From assembly GCA_001464935.1 (NCBI GenBank), contig LNEL01000039.1, positions 51,119-115,118 on the forward strand: a DNA stretch of 64,000 nucleotides, given 5' to 3'. Of the stretch, positions 46,934-54,454 are shown one piece after another; within the stretch, counting starts at the first letter, position 1, and each line of letters starts with the position of its first letter. The stretch is from Gammaproteobacteria bacterium Ga0077536 (GTDB lineage: Bacteria > Pseudomonadota > Gammaproteobacteria > Ga0077536). A program made the position numbers and the translations under genes. The notes below the pieces were generated by a model that saw only the letters and a list, made by a program, of their open reading frames with translations, ran no database searches and was not told the origin of the DNA.

Positions 46934-47370
46934 ATGCGACTGACCAGCTTCACCGACTACAGCCTGAGGGTGCTGATCTATCTCGCCGTGGCGCCCGACA
47001 TCCGGTCACGATCGAGACGATCGCCAGAACCTTCGACATCTCGCGCAACCACCTGGTGAAAGTCGTGCATGTCCTCGGCCAGCTGGGGCTGCTCGACAAC
47101 GTCCGGGGTCGCGGCGGCGGTTTGCGGCTGGCGCTCGATCCGGCTGCGATTTCGGTGGCGGAGGTGATCAGGGCCACGGAGGGAGAACCCTGCCTCGTCG
47201 AGTGTTTCGATCGTGTGCACAACACCTGCCGGATTCATCGCGTGTGCATGCTGCGTGGCGTGCTCGCCGAGGCGAGCGCGGCTTTCTATGCGGTGCTGGC
47301 GAAGTACACGCTCGCGGACCTCATCGACAATCGCCAGGCGCTGACACGCGATCTGGGCCTCGACGCCTGA
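46934..47370 (+). pseudogene. nsrR: nsrR-like Rrf2-family regulator broken by a frameshift
   Basis: The frame from the ATG at 46934 encodes MRLTSFTDYSLRVLIYLAVAPD, the normal NsrR N-terminus with helix 1 of the winged HTH. Near 46997-47002 the homology jumps to the adjacent frame: HPVTIETIARTFDISRNHLVKVVHVLGQLG, then the rest of the protein to 47370. One missing base (or two extra) explains the break. The three iron-sulfur Cys of NsrR (ECFD, NTC, RVC) are intact. NsrR represses NO-response genes. Either the gene is inactive or the sequence has an error here. Confidence 0.78.
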
Positions 47371-47517
47371 GGCGCCGCACGCCGGCGTTCGCGTCATCCC
47401 GCGCTGACGCCTGATCGGCGACAGGCGGCGAGCACGCTCACTCACCGGGCGCGCGTTGCGGCTAAGGCGCGAACGACGGGCGCGACCGAACCGCCCTCCG
47501 GTCGCGGCGGACGCGAT

Positions 47518-47811
47518 TCAATCCCGCGGCGGTGACGTGCGGCGCGTCAGCAGGTAGAGCAGGGGCCCGAAGGAGCCGAACGCCAGTGTCGCCATCAGCC
47601 ACGGCCAGAATGGACGACCCTGCGTGCTGGCGTCGCGCCACATCCAGATCAGCACGAGCGTCAGTGCAATCAGCAGATCCGCAAAGACCTGGGCACCGGC
47701 AGTGCTCTGGAAATGGGGGGTGACGATACTCCAGTAACCGTGCTGCCAGAGCGCGGCCGCGCTGACGGCGCCGAACAGCACGAGCGTGATGACGATCAGC
47801 TTCTGTGACAT
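47518..47811 (-). CDS. DUF2834-family small membrane protein
   Basis: 97 residues with three predicted membrane helices (about 4-22, 42-58, 69-88) and the ADLLIALTLVLIWMWRDASTQGRPFWPW stretch typical of DUF2834. It is an inner-membrane protein of unknown role. GGAG lies 8 bp before the ATG. It is divergent from the XRE/MmyB regulator gene by 106 bp, which may regulate it. Confidence 0.85.
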   Translation of the reverse strand: MSQKLIVITLVLFGAVSAAALWQHGYWSIVTPHFQSTAGAQVFADLLIALTLVLIWMWRDASTQGRPFWPWLMATLAFGSFGPLLYLLTRRTSPPRD

Positions 47812-47917
47812 GAGCGAACTCCGGGCTGAGGGGACCGTGAGTATCCGGGCCGGCGGTCGTTGCCGCGATTACCTGCGAGGTCATTGCTTTGAGGCAGCAC
47901 TGTGCTTCAATCCGGCG

Positions 47918-48724
47918 ATGGAAGTCGTCGCTCACGCCCTGCCGGTCACCCTGCAGCAGGCCCGCAAGCTGCGCCGCCTGAGCCAGCTCGAACTCGCACT
48001 GCGATTGGGGATCTCGCAACGGCACGTCAGCTTTGTCGAAACCGGGCGGGCCCGCCCGAGCCGCCCGCTGTTGCTGGTCTGGCTGGCCGCGCTCGACGCA
48101 CCGCTCGTCGTGCGCAACGCCGCGCTGCTGCAGGCCGGTTACGCACCTGCCTACGGGGCCGCCACCCTCGAGGATCCGGCGCTGCGCCAGGCCCACGACG
48201 CGCTGCTGCACCTGCTGCACTCGCATGACCCGATGCCGGCCCTCGTGATCGATGCGCACTGGAATCTGCTGCTTGCGAACCGCGGCGCCCGCTGGCTCGC
48301 CGCGACGCTCATGCCGTGGACCGCCGCCGCGCCCGCCGGGACGCCGCTGAACCTGTTCGACCTGCTGGTGCACCCGGAAGGCTTCACGAAGTCGATGCTC
48401 AACCTCGATGAAACCGGCCCCGCGATGCTCGCCCATCTGCGCGAGGCGGCTGCGGCCCAACCGCGGCTCCGATCCAGAGTGGACATGTTCGCGGCGCTGC
48501 TGCGCGATCGGATCGGCACCCTGGCACTGAACACGGGGCAGCCCCGACCCATGGCGCCGGTCATGACCACGCGTTTCGCGTCACCGCGGGGCGAGTTGGC
48601 GTTCTTCAGCATGTTCACGACCTTCGGCACGCCGCAGGACATCACGCTCGCCTCCTTGCAGGTCGAGCACATGTTCGCGGCGGACGAGGCGACTCGCGCA
48701 ATCCTGTTCGCGGAAGTCGTCTGA
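47918..48724 (+). CDS. XRE-family regulator with MmyB-like ligand-binding domain
   Basis: 268 residues: an N-terminal XRE HTH (TLQQARKLRRLSQLELALRLGISQRHVSFVETGRARPSR, about 11-50) and a PAS-like MmyB C-terminal domain (LVIDAHWNLLLANRGARWLAATL...NLFDLLVHPEGF). The family binds a small ligand, often a fatty acid, and represses or activates an adjacent gene. The divergent DUF2834 gene is the natural target. The ATG at 47918 matches the domain start. Confidence 0.88.
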   Translation: MEVVAHALPVTLQQARKLRRLSQLELALRLGISQRHVSFVETGRARPSRPLLLVWLAALDAPLVVRNAALLQAGYAPAYGAATLEDPALRQAHDALLHLLHSHDPMPALVIDAHWNLLLANRGARWLAATLMPWTAAAPAGTPLNLFDLLVHPEGFTKSMLNLDETGPAMLAHLREAAAAQPRLRSRVDMFAALLRDRIGTLALNTGQPRPMAPVMTTRFASPRGELAFFSMFTTFGTPQDITLASLQVEHMFAADEATRAILFAEVV

Positions 48725-49232
48725 ATCGCTCAGCGCCCCTATCAATCGCTCGTCGTGAGCGTGGGCGGCGAGCCGGGCTGAGCGTGCCGCTCGCCGTGAA
48801 TGGGCCTGTCCGGCGCCCGCGTACAGTGCCGCGCCCGGGCGCGACCTGTCGGATTCCGCAGATCCCGGATCTTCATGAGGCTCGGTCAGGCATGGCCGTT
48901 GGGCTGACGCTGGAAGCCCGACGGGCGCGTCGCTACTGCCCCCGCTCACGGCGCGCAAGCGACGCTGGCGGACGGTGTGCCCGGGCGCGCGAGGAGGGCG
49001 CCTGCATGGGGCTTCGCGCGCCGGCTCCACGACCGGCGCAGATGTGCCGTCAGCTGTGTGGTCGAACGTGCTGTGTGAGCCGCGCGCGTGCGTGGCGCAA
49101 CGCACGGTGCGTCGCGGCACCGGCGTTCATGCTGTGGGCCAACGCACGGGTGGGGCGATTGCCCGGCCTGAACCCCGGCTGGCGTGGTGTGTCGCCATCC
49201 GTGCCCGCATGACCCACACCAGGGAGACAGAG
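48725..49232. other. Gene-poor gap (508 bp)
   Basis: GC-rich sequence between the XRE/MmyB regulator gene and ccoQ. Open frames exist on both strands but have no domain, no ribosome site and strongly Arg/Ala-biased composition, as expected of chance frames in such DNA. I see no hairpin pair, riboswitch core or tRNA that I can support. The promoter for ccoQ may lie here. Confidence 0.4.
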
Positions 49233-49412
49233 ATGAATGAATTCATCGAGTTCGTCCGGGACTATGGCTGGTACGTGGCCGTCCCGCTCGTCTTCATCGC
49301 GATCGTTGCCTGGGTCTATCGACCCGGTGCGAAGAAGTCCTACGCGGCCGACGGCAATATTCCGTTCGAGGAAGACAGGAAGAACGGGACGAGCGGCCCA
49401 CCGCCCGCCTGA
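49233..49412 (+). CDS. ccoQ: Cbb3-type cytochrome oxidase subunit 3 (CcoQ/FixQ)
   Basis: 59 residues: one transmembrane helix (about 11-28, YVAVPLVFIAIVAWVY) followed by RPGAKKSYAADGNIPFEED, the short tail of CcoQ with the charged cytoplasmic end. It stabilises the cbb3 terminal oxidase used at low oxygen. AGGGAGA is 6 bp before the ATG. No ccoN, ccoO or ccoP is beside it, so it is an orphan copy or a supernumerary subunit. Confidence 0.8.
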   Translation: MNEFIEFVRDYGWYVAVPLVFIAIVAWVYRPGAKKSYAADGNIPFEEDRKNGTSGPPPA

Positions 49413-49438
49413 AGCCGTCGGCGGCGCGCTGCCAGCGC

Positions 49439-50386
49439 TCAGCCCGATTGCCAGCCGAGGCCCGCAATCAGCAGCGCGCCATGGCTCATCGCCTGCATCA
49501 CGCTGGCCTGCAGTGATACGCGCTGCAGCGGCAGTGCGCGGGCCGTCCGTGCGCTGCCCGTGGCCCAGGCGAGCAGGCCGAAAGGGAGCGCGCCGAGTGC
49601 CCACAGCGCGCCGGCCGGCAGCCAGTCGCGCAGCACGGCGAGCACCACCCAGCCGTAGGCGGCGAGCGACAGCAGGCCATAGACACGCATCGCTGAGGAT
49701 GCGCCGCCCCGCACGGCGAGCGTGCGCTTGCCGCAGGCGGCGTCAGCGGCGATGTCCGGAATCTGGTTGATCAACAGCACCGCCGCCACGAGCAGCGCCA
49801 GGCTGGTGCTCGCGAGCAACGGGAGCCACGCGAAGGCGCCACGCTGCACGTAGTCGGCGCCGACGACGACCAGCGCCCAGCCCAGCGCCACCGCGAACTC
49901 GCCGAGGCCGCGCGACATCAGGGCCAGCGCCGGTTGCGAATAGGCCCAGCCGACGAGCGCGCCGAGCGCGGCGATGGCGATCAGCCCCGGACCTCGCTGG
50001 GCGGCGAGCATCAGGCCGCCAACGGTGGCCACGAGGGCGAGCACACCGGCCAGCCGGTACATCTCGCCGAGATCCAGTTCGCCGTTCTGGATCACGCGCG
50101 AGCCGCCGGTGAAAGGTTCGACACGCGCGTCGTTGATGGCATCCGTGCCGATGACGGCGTCCCCGCAGTCGTTGTAGACGTTGACCGCCGCATGAGTCAG
50201 CGCCGCGAGCACCACCGTGGCGAGCGCATAGCCAGCCTGCAACGGCAGGCCGTCGACGGCACTGGTGGCGAAGCCGACCCCACAGGCAATGACCGTCAGC
50301 ACCAGGAAGCCGGGCCGTACGGCCTTCAGCCAGGCCGTCCAGCGGACAGGCGAAGGCGGTGAGGCGCGAGACGGGTGGATCTGCAT
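49439..50386 (-). CDS. UbiA/MenA-family membrane prenyltransferase
   Basis: 315 residues with about eight membrane helices. The first Asp-rich motif reads NVYNDCGDAVIGTD with Asn-Asp and Asp, followed by RVEPFTGGSRVIQNGEL, and the second motif is NQIPDIAADAACGKRTLAV. This pattern fits the MenA-type branch (1,4-dihydroxy-2-naphthoate polyprenyltransferase) more than UbiA. It would attach a polyprenyl chain to an aromatic acceptor in the inner membrane. No other quinone genes are nearby, so the acceptor is inferred. Confidence 0.85.
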   Translation of the reverse strand: MQIHPSRASPPSPVRWTAWLKAVRPGFLVLTVIACGVGFATSAVDGLPLQAGYALATVVLAALTHAAVNVYNDCGDAVIGTDAINDARVEPFTGGSRVIQNGELDLGEMYRLAGVLALVATVGGLMLAAQRGPGLIAIAALGALVGWAYSQPALALMSRGLGEFAVALGWALVVVGADYVQRGAFAWLPLLASTSLALLVAAVLLINQIPDIAADAACGKRTLAVRGGASSAMRVYGLLSLAAYGWVVLAVLRDWLPAGALWALGALPFGLLAWATGSARTARALPLQRVSLQASVMQAMSHGALLIAGLGWQSG

Positions 50387-50496
50387 GCGGACACTGAATG
50401 ACGTGGGTGAATGCCGGTCTTTTTAGCGCATCGGTCCGTCAGCGAACCTGCGCTGGCTCAACCGCGCGGCCTGGCGCCCGCCACGCCAGGCGTGCT

Positions 50497-50727
50497 TCAG
50501 GCCTTCTTCAGGAAGCAGGCTTTCAGCACCAGACCCTTCACCTTGTCGGCGTTGCATTCGACATGCTCGGCATCATCGGTCAGGCGGATATTCTTGATCA
50601 CCGTGCCGCGCTTGAGCGTGACCGATGTGCCTTTGACCTTCAGATCCTTGATGACCTGCACCGCGTCGCCGTTCGCGAGCACCGTGCCGTTGCTGTCTTT
50701 GACAATGACAGTTTCTTCGTCGCTCAT
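50497..50727 (-). CDS. PhnA-domain protein (C-terminal domain only)
   Basis: 76 residues, VIVKDSNGTVLANGDAVQVIKDLKVKG and GTVIKNIRL match the C-terminal SH3-like domain of the PhnA/YjdM family. The usual N-terminal zinc ribbon is absent; full-length YjdM is about 111 residues. Despite the name, a role in phosphonate use is unproven. The start overlaps the SDR stop as ATGA, so it is the last gene of the hydrolase-SDR-PhnA operon. Confidence 0.85.
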   Translation of the reverse strand: MSDEETVIVKDSNGTVLANGDAVQVIKDLKVKGTSVTLKRGTVIKNIRLTDDAEHVECNADKVKGLVLKACFLKKA

Positions 50728-51503
50728 ATCATCGTGTACCCGCCGTCGACGGCCCAGGTCTGGCCGTTGACGTAACTCGATTCCCCGGAGGCCAGGAACA
50801 CCGCCACGGCGGCCACTTCCTGGGGTTTGACCATGCGTTTGATCGGCACGGTGCCCTTCAAGGCGTCGAGCATCTGCTCGGGGCTGACGCCGTTGACGGC
50901 CGCATGCTCGCCGATGAAGCCGACCGCCATGTCGGTGTCGACGACCCACGGGCAGATCGCATTGACCAGGATGTTGTGGGGTGCCATCTCCAGTCCCAGG
51001 CAGCGCGTCAGGCCGACGACCGCGTGTTTCGACGCGTTGTATGCGCTCTGGTTGCGCGATCCCCATTTGCCGGCGGTCGATGCGAGATTGATCACGCGGC
51101 CGGCCTGGCGTTCGATCATGCCGGGCAACACGGCCTGGGTGATGTGCAGCACGCCGTAGACATTCGTCTCCAGCACGGCCCGAAACTCCTCGAATGTGTA
51201 GTCGAGAAAGCGCCTGGCCATATGCACGCCGGCATTGTTGACGAGCACGTCGACGGGCAAGTCGCCGAGCGCCGCGACCGCCGCGAACACCGCGTCGCGA
51301 TCGGTGACGTCGCAGGCCGCCGTGTGCACGGCGACGCCATGGGCCTGTGCGATTTCGCGGGCGACGGCGGCAAGCTTCGTCGCGTCGCGTGCGTTCAGCA
51401 CGAGATTCGCGCCTTCTGCCGCATAGGCGTCCGCGATGGCGCGGCCGATGCCGCGTGATGCACCGGTGATGAGGGCGGTCTTGCCGCACAGGCGTTTGCT
51501 CAT
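50724..51503 (-). CDS. Short-chain dehydrogenase/reductase, 3-hydroxybutyrate dehydrogenase-like
   Basis: 259 residues of a classical SDR: TGASRGIG, NNAG, the Ser in INLASTAGKWG, and YNASK. The end PWVVDTDMAVGF and YVNGQTWAVDGGYTMI resembles 3-hydroxybutyrate dehydrogenases. It overlaps the hydrolase gene by 4 bp (start) and the PhnA gene by 4 bp (stop), so all three are tightly coupled. It probably oxidises the alcohol produced by the upstream hydrolase. Confidence 0.88.
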   Translation of the reverse strand: MSKRLCGKTALITGASRGIGRAIADAYAAEGANLVLNARDATKLAAVAREIAQAHGVAVHTAACDVTDRDAVFAAVAALGDLPVDVLVNNAGVHMARRFLDYTFEEFRAVLETNVYGVLHITQAVLPGMIERQAGRVINLASTAGKWGSRNQSAYNASKHAVVGLTRCLGLEMAPHNILVNAICPWVVDTDMAVGFIGEHAAVNGVSPEQMLDALKGTVPIKRMVKPQEVAAVAVFLASGESSYVNGQTWAVDGGYTMI

Positions 51504-52333
51504 GACAGGTCCCGGCCGAGATAGTCGATGAAGATCTGGCTGACCGCAGCCGGGCGGTCGAGCATGAACCAGTGGCTGCCGCCTTCGAGCCGGCAATAGT
51601 CCCACGGCGCGTCCATGTACCCGGCGGACGACACCATCTGCGTTTCGGTCAGATAGGCGTCGCCCGTACTCCAGACACCCAGCGTCGGCACCTTCACGCG
51701 CGGCAGCACCCAGCCTTCGCGTGTCCAGGTCTCGACGCCGACGTTGGCGCGATACCAGTTCAGTGCGGCGGTCAGTGCGCCCGGGCGACCGAGATCCTGC
51801 AGCCAGCTCTCCATCTCGGGATGATGCTGGAACAGATCGCGGAACCACTGCCAGTTGTCGCGCTGGAGGATGTCTTCGGCGACACCGCGGTTCATGAACA
51901 GCAGCATGTACCAGGCCAGACGCCGCTGCGCGATGCCGGCATGCCACAGTGCCGACAGGTGGCCGACCGAACAGGCGATGTGACGTTCGACGCGTTCCGG
52001 CATATACGCCGCGAACGCCCAGCCCAGTGCCGCGCCCCAGTCGTGGCTGACGAGTTTCACCTGGCTCACGCCGAAATGATCGAGCAGCGCCGTCACGTCC
52101 CCGAGCACGCTGCCGAGTGTGTACGCGGATTCTTCGGCCGGTTTGGCGCTGGCGCCGAAGCCGCGCAGGTCGGGGGCAATCACCCGGTAACCGGCGTTCA
52201 CGAGGGCCGGTATCTGATGGCGCCACAGGCGCGCCGAATCCGGAAAGCCATGGAACATCAGCAGCGGTTCGCCGCTGCCTTCGTCGGTGACGGCGTAGTC
52301 GAGGCCGTTCAAGGTGAGCCGATGGACTGTCAT
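51500..52333 (-). CDS. Alpha/beta hydrolase, epoxide hydrolase/haloalkane dehalogenase-like
   Basis: 277 residues. The oxyanion motif HGFPD is at 28-32 and the nucleophile elbow SHDWGA places Asp98 as the nucleophile, which indicates an epoxide hydrolase or dehalogenase rather than a serine esterase. A late His is in GGSHWFML. These enzymes open epoxides or remove halide through an alkyl-enzyme ester. The stop overlaps the SDR start by 4 bp. A diol or alcohol product oxidised by that SDR would make sense. Confidence 0.87.
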   Translation of the reverse strand: MTVHRLTLNGLDYAVTDEGSGEPLLMFHGFPDSARLWRHQIPALVNAGYRVIAPDLRGFGASAKPAEESAYTLGSVLGDVTALLDHFGVSQVKLVSHDWGAALGWAFAAYMPERVERHIACSVGHLSALWHAGIAQRRLAWYMLLFMNRGVAEDILQRDNWQWFRDLFQHHPEMESWLQDLGRPGALTAALNWYRANVGVETWTREGWVLPRVKVPTLGVWSTGDAYLTETQMVSSAGYMDAPWDYCRLEGGSHWFMLDRPAAVSQIFIDYLGRDLS

Positions 52334-52508
52334 CTGCGAGTACTCATGTAAGCCCTGACAGGCTGGTGAAAAAGAAAGGCGATCGCCGTCCGCCGCAAAT
52401 TCATGCGTGGGAGGCGCTCGCCTGCGACGCTCCTTCGGCGCCGGTCAACCTTGCTGCCGTCGCGCGCGCCTTGCGGCGGACGGCCTCGCTGCGCGTTTCA
52501 ACCGCCGG

Positions 52509-52712
52509 CTAGGACGCAAAAGGTTCGTTGACGACGGGGGACTCGATACCGTCGAGCTTCTGGTGTTGCCACTCGCGGCACCACGCGGAACAGAACAGCA
52601 GCTTGCCCGCCGTCGGATGCGTGACGGCAATGCCCTCATTGTAAATGAGCACGCCGCAGCAGTCGCATTTGACGTACTTCTCGATGTAGTAACCGTTCGC
52701 GCTGAATCGCAT
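52509..52712 (-). CDS. Small zinc-binding protein downstream of hyuB
   Basis: 67 residues with KCDCCGVLI and a later CSAWC, making four well-spaced Cys (two CxxC-type pairs) likely to bind zinc. AGGGAG lies 6 bp before the ATG, which supports a real gene. It begins 21 bp after the end of hyuB on the same strand. I do not recognise a named family. Confidence 0.65.
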   Translation of the reverse strand: MRFSANGYYIEKYVKCDCCGVLIYNEGIAVTHPTAGKLLFCSAWCREWQHQKLDGIESPVVNEPFAS

Positions 52713-52733
52713 CGCTGGCTCCCTGTCTGTGGC

Positions 52734-54419
52734 TCAACGGCCGTAGTCGCGTTGGGCGGCGGCACTGGACACGAAACCGTCCCGCAGGTCGGCATCGAGC
52801 CGCGCGGCATCGCGTTCGGCGGGTGGGCCGAAGCCGCCGCCGCCCGGCGTCAGGATCTGCACGCGATCGCCGGGCCGGAAAGTGACGTTCGACCACTTGC
52901 TCGTCGAGCGTTTCGCGAACGCCTCGACCATCGTCTGCCAGGTCGCGCTGCCGTGCGCCTGGTACCAGGTCATGCCGGCGGCGCCGGGCAGGCCGCCGTC
53001 GAGTCCATAGGCCTGATGCTGGTGACGATCGGTCAGCTGCGAGGCGGTGATCTCGGCGTCCAGGCAACGGTAGATCTTCTGCGTGCCGAGGCCGCCGCGC
53101 TGACGCCCGGCGCCACCCGAGTCCGTGCGCAGCGCGTATTCCTCGGTCAGCCACGGATAGCGCGTTTCGAACACTTCGACGGGCATCACGCGGCAATTGC
53201 CGTTGATCGAATCCGTGGCGTCGTTGCCGTCCGCCTGCGCCCGCGCCCCCCAGCCGACGACCTCGATGTCGTAACAGGCGAAATATTCATCGTGCTTCGG
53301 ATCGTGCCCGCCGAACACGAAGTTCAGGTGCGTGCCGCCTTCACCGGCCATCGCGCGCTTCGGGGCCGCCTGCGCGAGCGCCCCGATGACTGCGCCGGCG
53401 ATGCGTGGATGTGCTTCCGTGTTGCCGCCGACTTCGGGGGCCGGATAGTCGACGTTCACCACCGTGCCGCGCGGCGCGATGATCTTGATGGGGCGGAAAC
53501 AGCCCGAGTTCTTCGGAATGCTCGGATCCGTCAGGTGCAAGACGGCGTTGTACGCGGCGGACCACGCGACGCCGAGGGTCGCATTGATCGGGCCGCGCAC
53601 CTGCGGGCTCGAGCCCGTGTAATCGACGACGAGCCGATCGCCGATCACATGACAGTGCGCTTCGATGCGGATCTCCGAATCCGACACGCCGTCGTTGTCC
53701 ATGTAGTCGACGAAGCTGTAGCGGCCGTCGGGGATGGCGGCGATTTCCGCCCCCATGCGCTTCTCGGCGTAATCGAGCAGGTCTTCGCAGTTCTGCTTGA
53801 AGGCTTCCCGGCCATATTTGCGCACGATCTCGCCCAGACGCTGCGAACCGAGTTCAACGCCGGAAATCATGGCGCGCATGTCGCCGTAGTTGTAGCGCGG
53901 CGTGCGCACGTTCGCGAGCCACAGCTTCCAGACTTCGACGACGTCTTCGCCGCGCTTGCGGATCTTGACCGGCGGCACGCGGATGCCCTCGTGGAAGATT
54001 TCGGTGGCCTCCGACGGAAACCCGCCCGGCACCATGCCGCCGACTTCCGCGATATGGCCGATGGCGACCGTGAAGGCGACCAGTTCGTCATCGACGAACA
54101 CCGGGCAGAACAGCGTGTGTTCCGGCGTGTGCAGGCCACCGCGGTAGGGATCGTTGTGGATCAGCACGTCGCCCGGTTCGATCTCGGACAACGGCACTTC
54201 CTGCAGGCAGGATCGGATCAGCAGCGGCAGGCCGCCGATCTGGGCCGGGCAGAACTCGGCGGCGGCGAGCATCTCGCCTTTGGGCGACGCAATGCCGCAG
54301 GTGAAATCGAGGGCCTCGTTGAAGATCGTCGAGTAGCTCGTTTTCATCAGCACGATGCCCATCTCGCGGCACAGCGAGAGCATCGTGTTGTCGAGGATGT
54401 TCATCGTCACGTAGTCCAT
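52734..54419 (-). CDS. hyuB: Hydantoinase B/oxoprolinase-family subunit
   Basis: 561 residues with the N-terminal MDYVTMNILDNTMLSLCREMGIVLMKTSYS and the HNDPYRGG, HTPEHTLFCPVF and GGNTEAHPRIAGAVIGALAQ segments of HyuB. With HyuA it hydrolyses N-methylhydantoin, 5-oxoproline or other cyclic amides using ATP, or acts as a related carboxylase. GGGAG precedes the ATG at 54419. It lies 35 bp after hyuA. The substrate is not determinable from sequence. Confidence 0.93.
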   Translation of the reverse strand: MDYVTMNILDNTMLSLCREMGIVLMKTSYSTIFNEALDFTCGIASPKGEMLAAAEFCPAQIGGLPLLIRSCLQEVPLSEIEPGDVLIHNDPYRGGLHTPEHTLFCPVFVDDELVAFTVAIGHIAEVGGMVPGGFPSEATEIFHEGIRVPPVKIRKRGEDVVEVWKLWLANVRTPRYNYGDMRAMISGVELGSQRLGEIVRKYGREAFKQNCEDLLDYAEKRMGAEIAAIPDGRYSFVDYMDNDGVSDSEIRIEAHCHVIGDRLVVDYTGSSPQVRGPINATLGVAWSAAYNAVLHLTDPSIPKNSGCFRPIKIIAPRGTVVNVDYPAPEVGGNTEAHPRIAGAVIGALAQAAPKRAMAGEGGTHLNFVFGGHDPKHDEYFACYDIEVVGWGARAQADGNDATDSINGNCRVMPVEVFETRYPWLTEEYALRTDSGGAGRQRGGLGTQKIYRCLDAEITASQLTDRHQHQAYGLDGGLPGAAGMTWYQAHGSATWQTMVEAFAKRSTSKWSNVTFRPGDRVQILTPGGGGFGPPAERDAARLDADLRDGFVSSAAAQRDYGR

Positions 54420-54454
54420 CGCGTGCTCCCGGTGTGGTGCAGGGCGGAAAGAGT

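Noticed and set aside
46861..47370. An intact Rrf2-like gene starting at 46861
   Set aside because: The first 45 or so residues of that frame bear no resemblance to Rrf2, while the proper N-terminus is encoded in another frame from 46934, so a frameshift is the better explanation.
48725..49232. A structured RNA or extra gene in the long gap
   Set aside because: No conserved core of a known riboswitch, RNase P or tRNA could be seen, and the open frames lack domains and ribosome sites.
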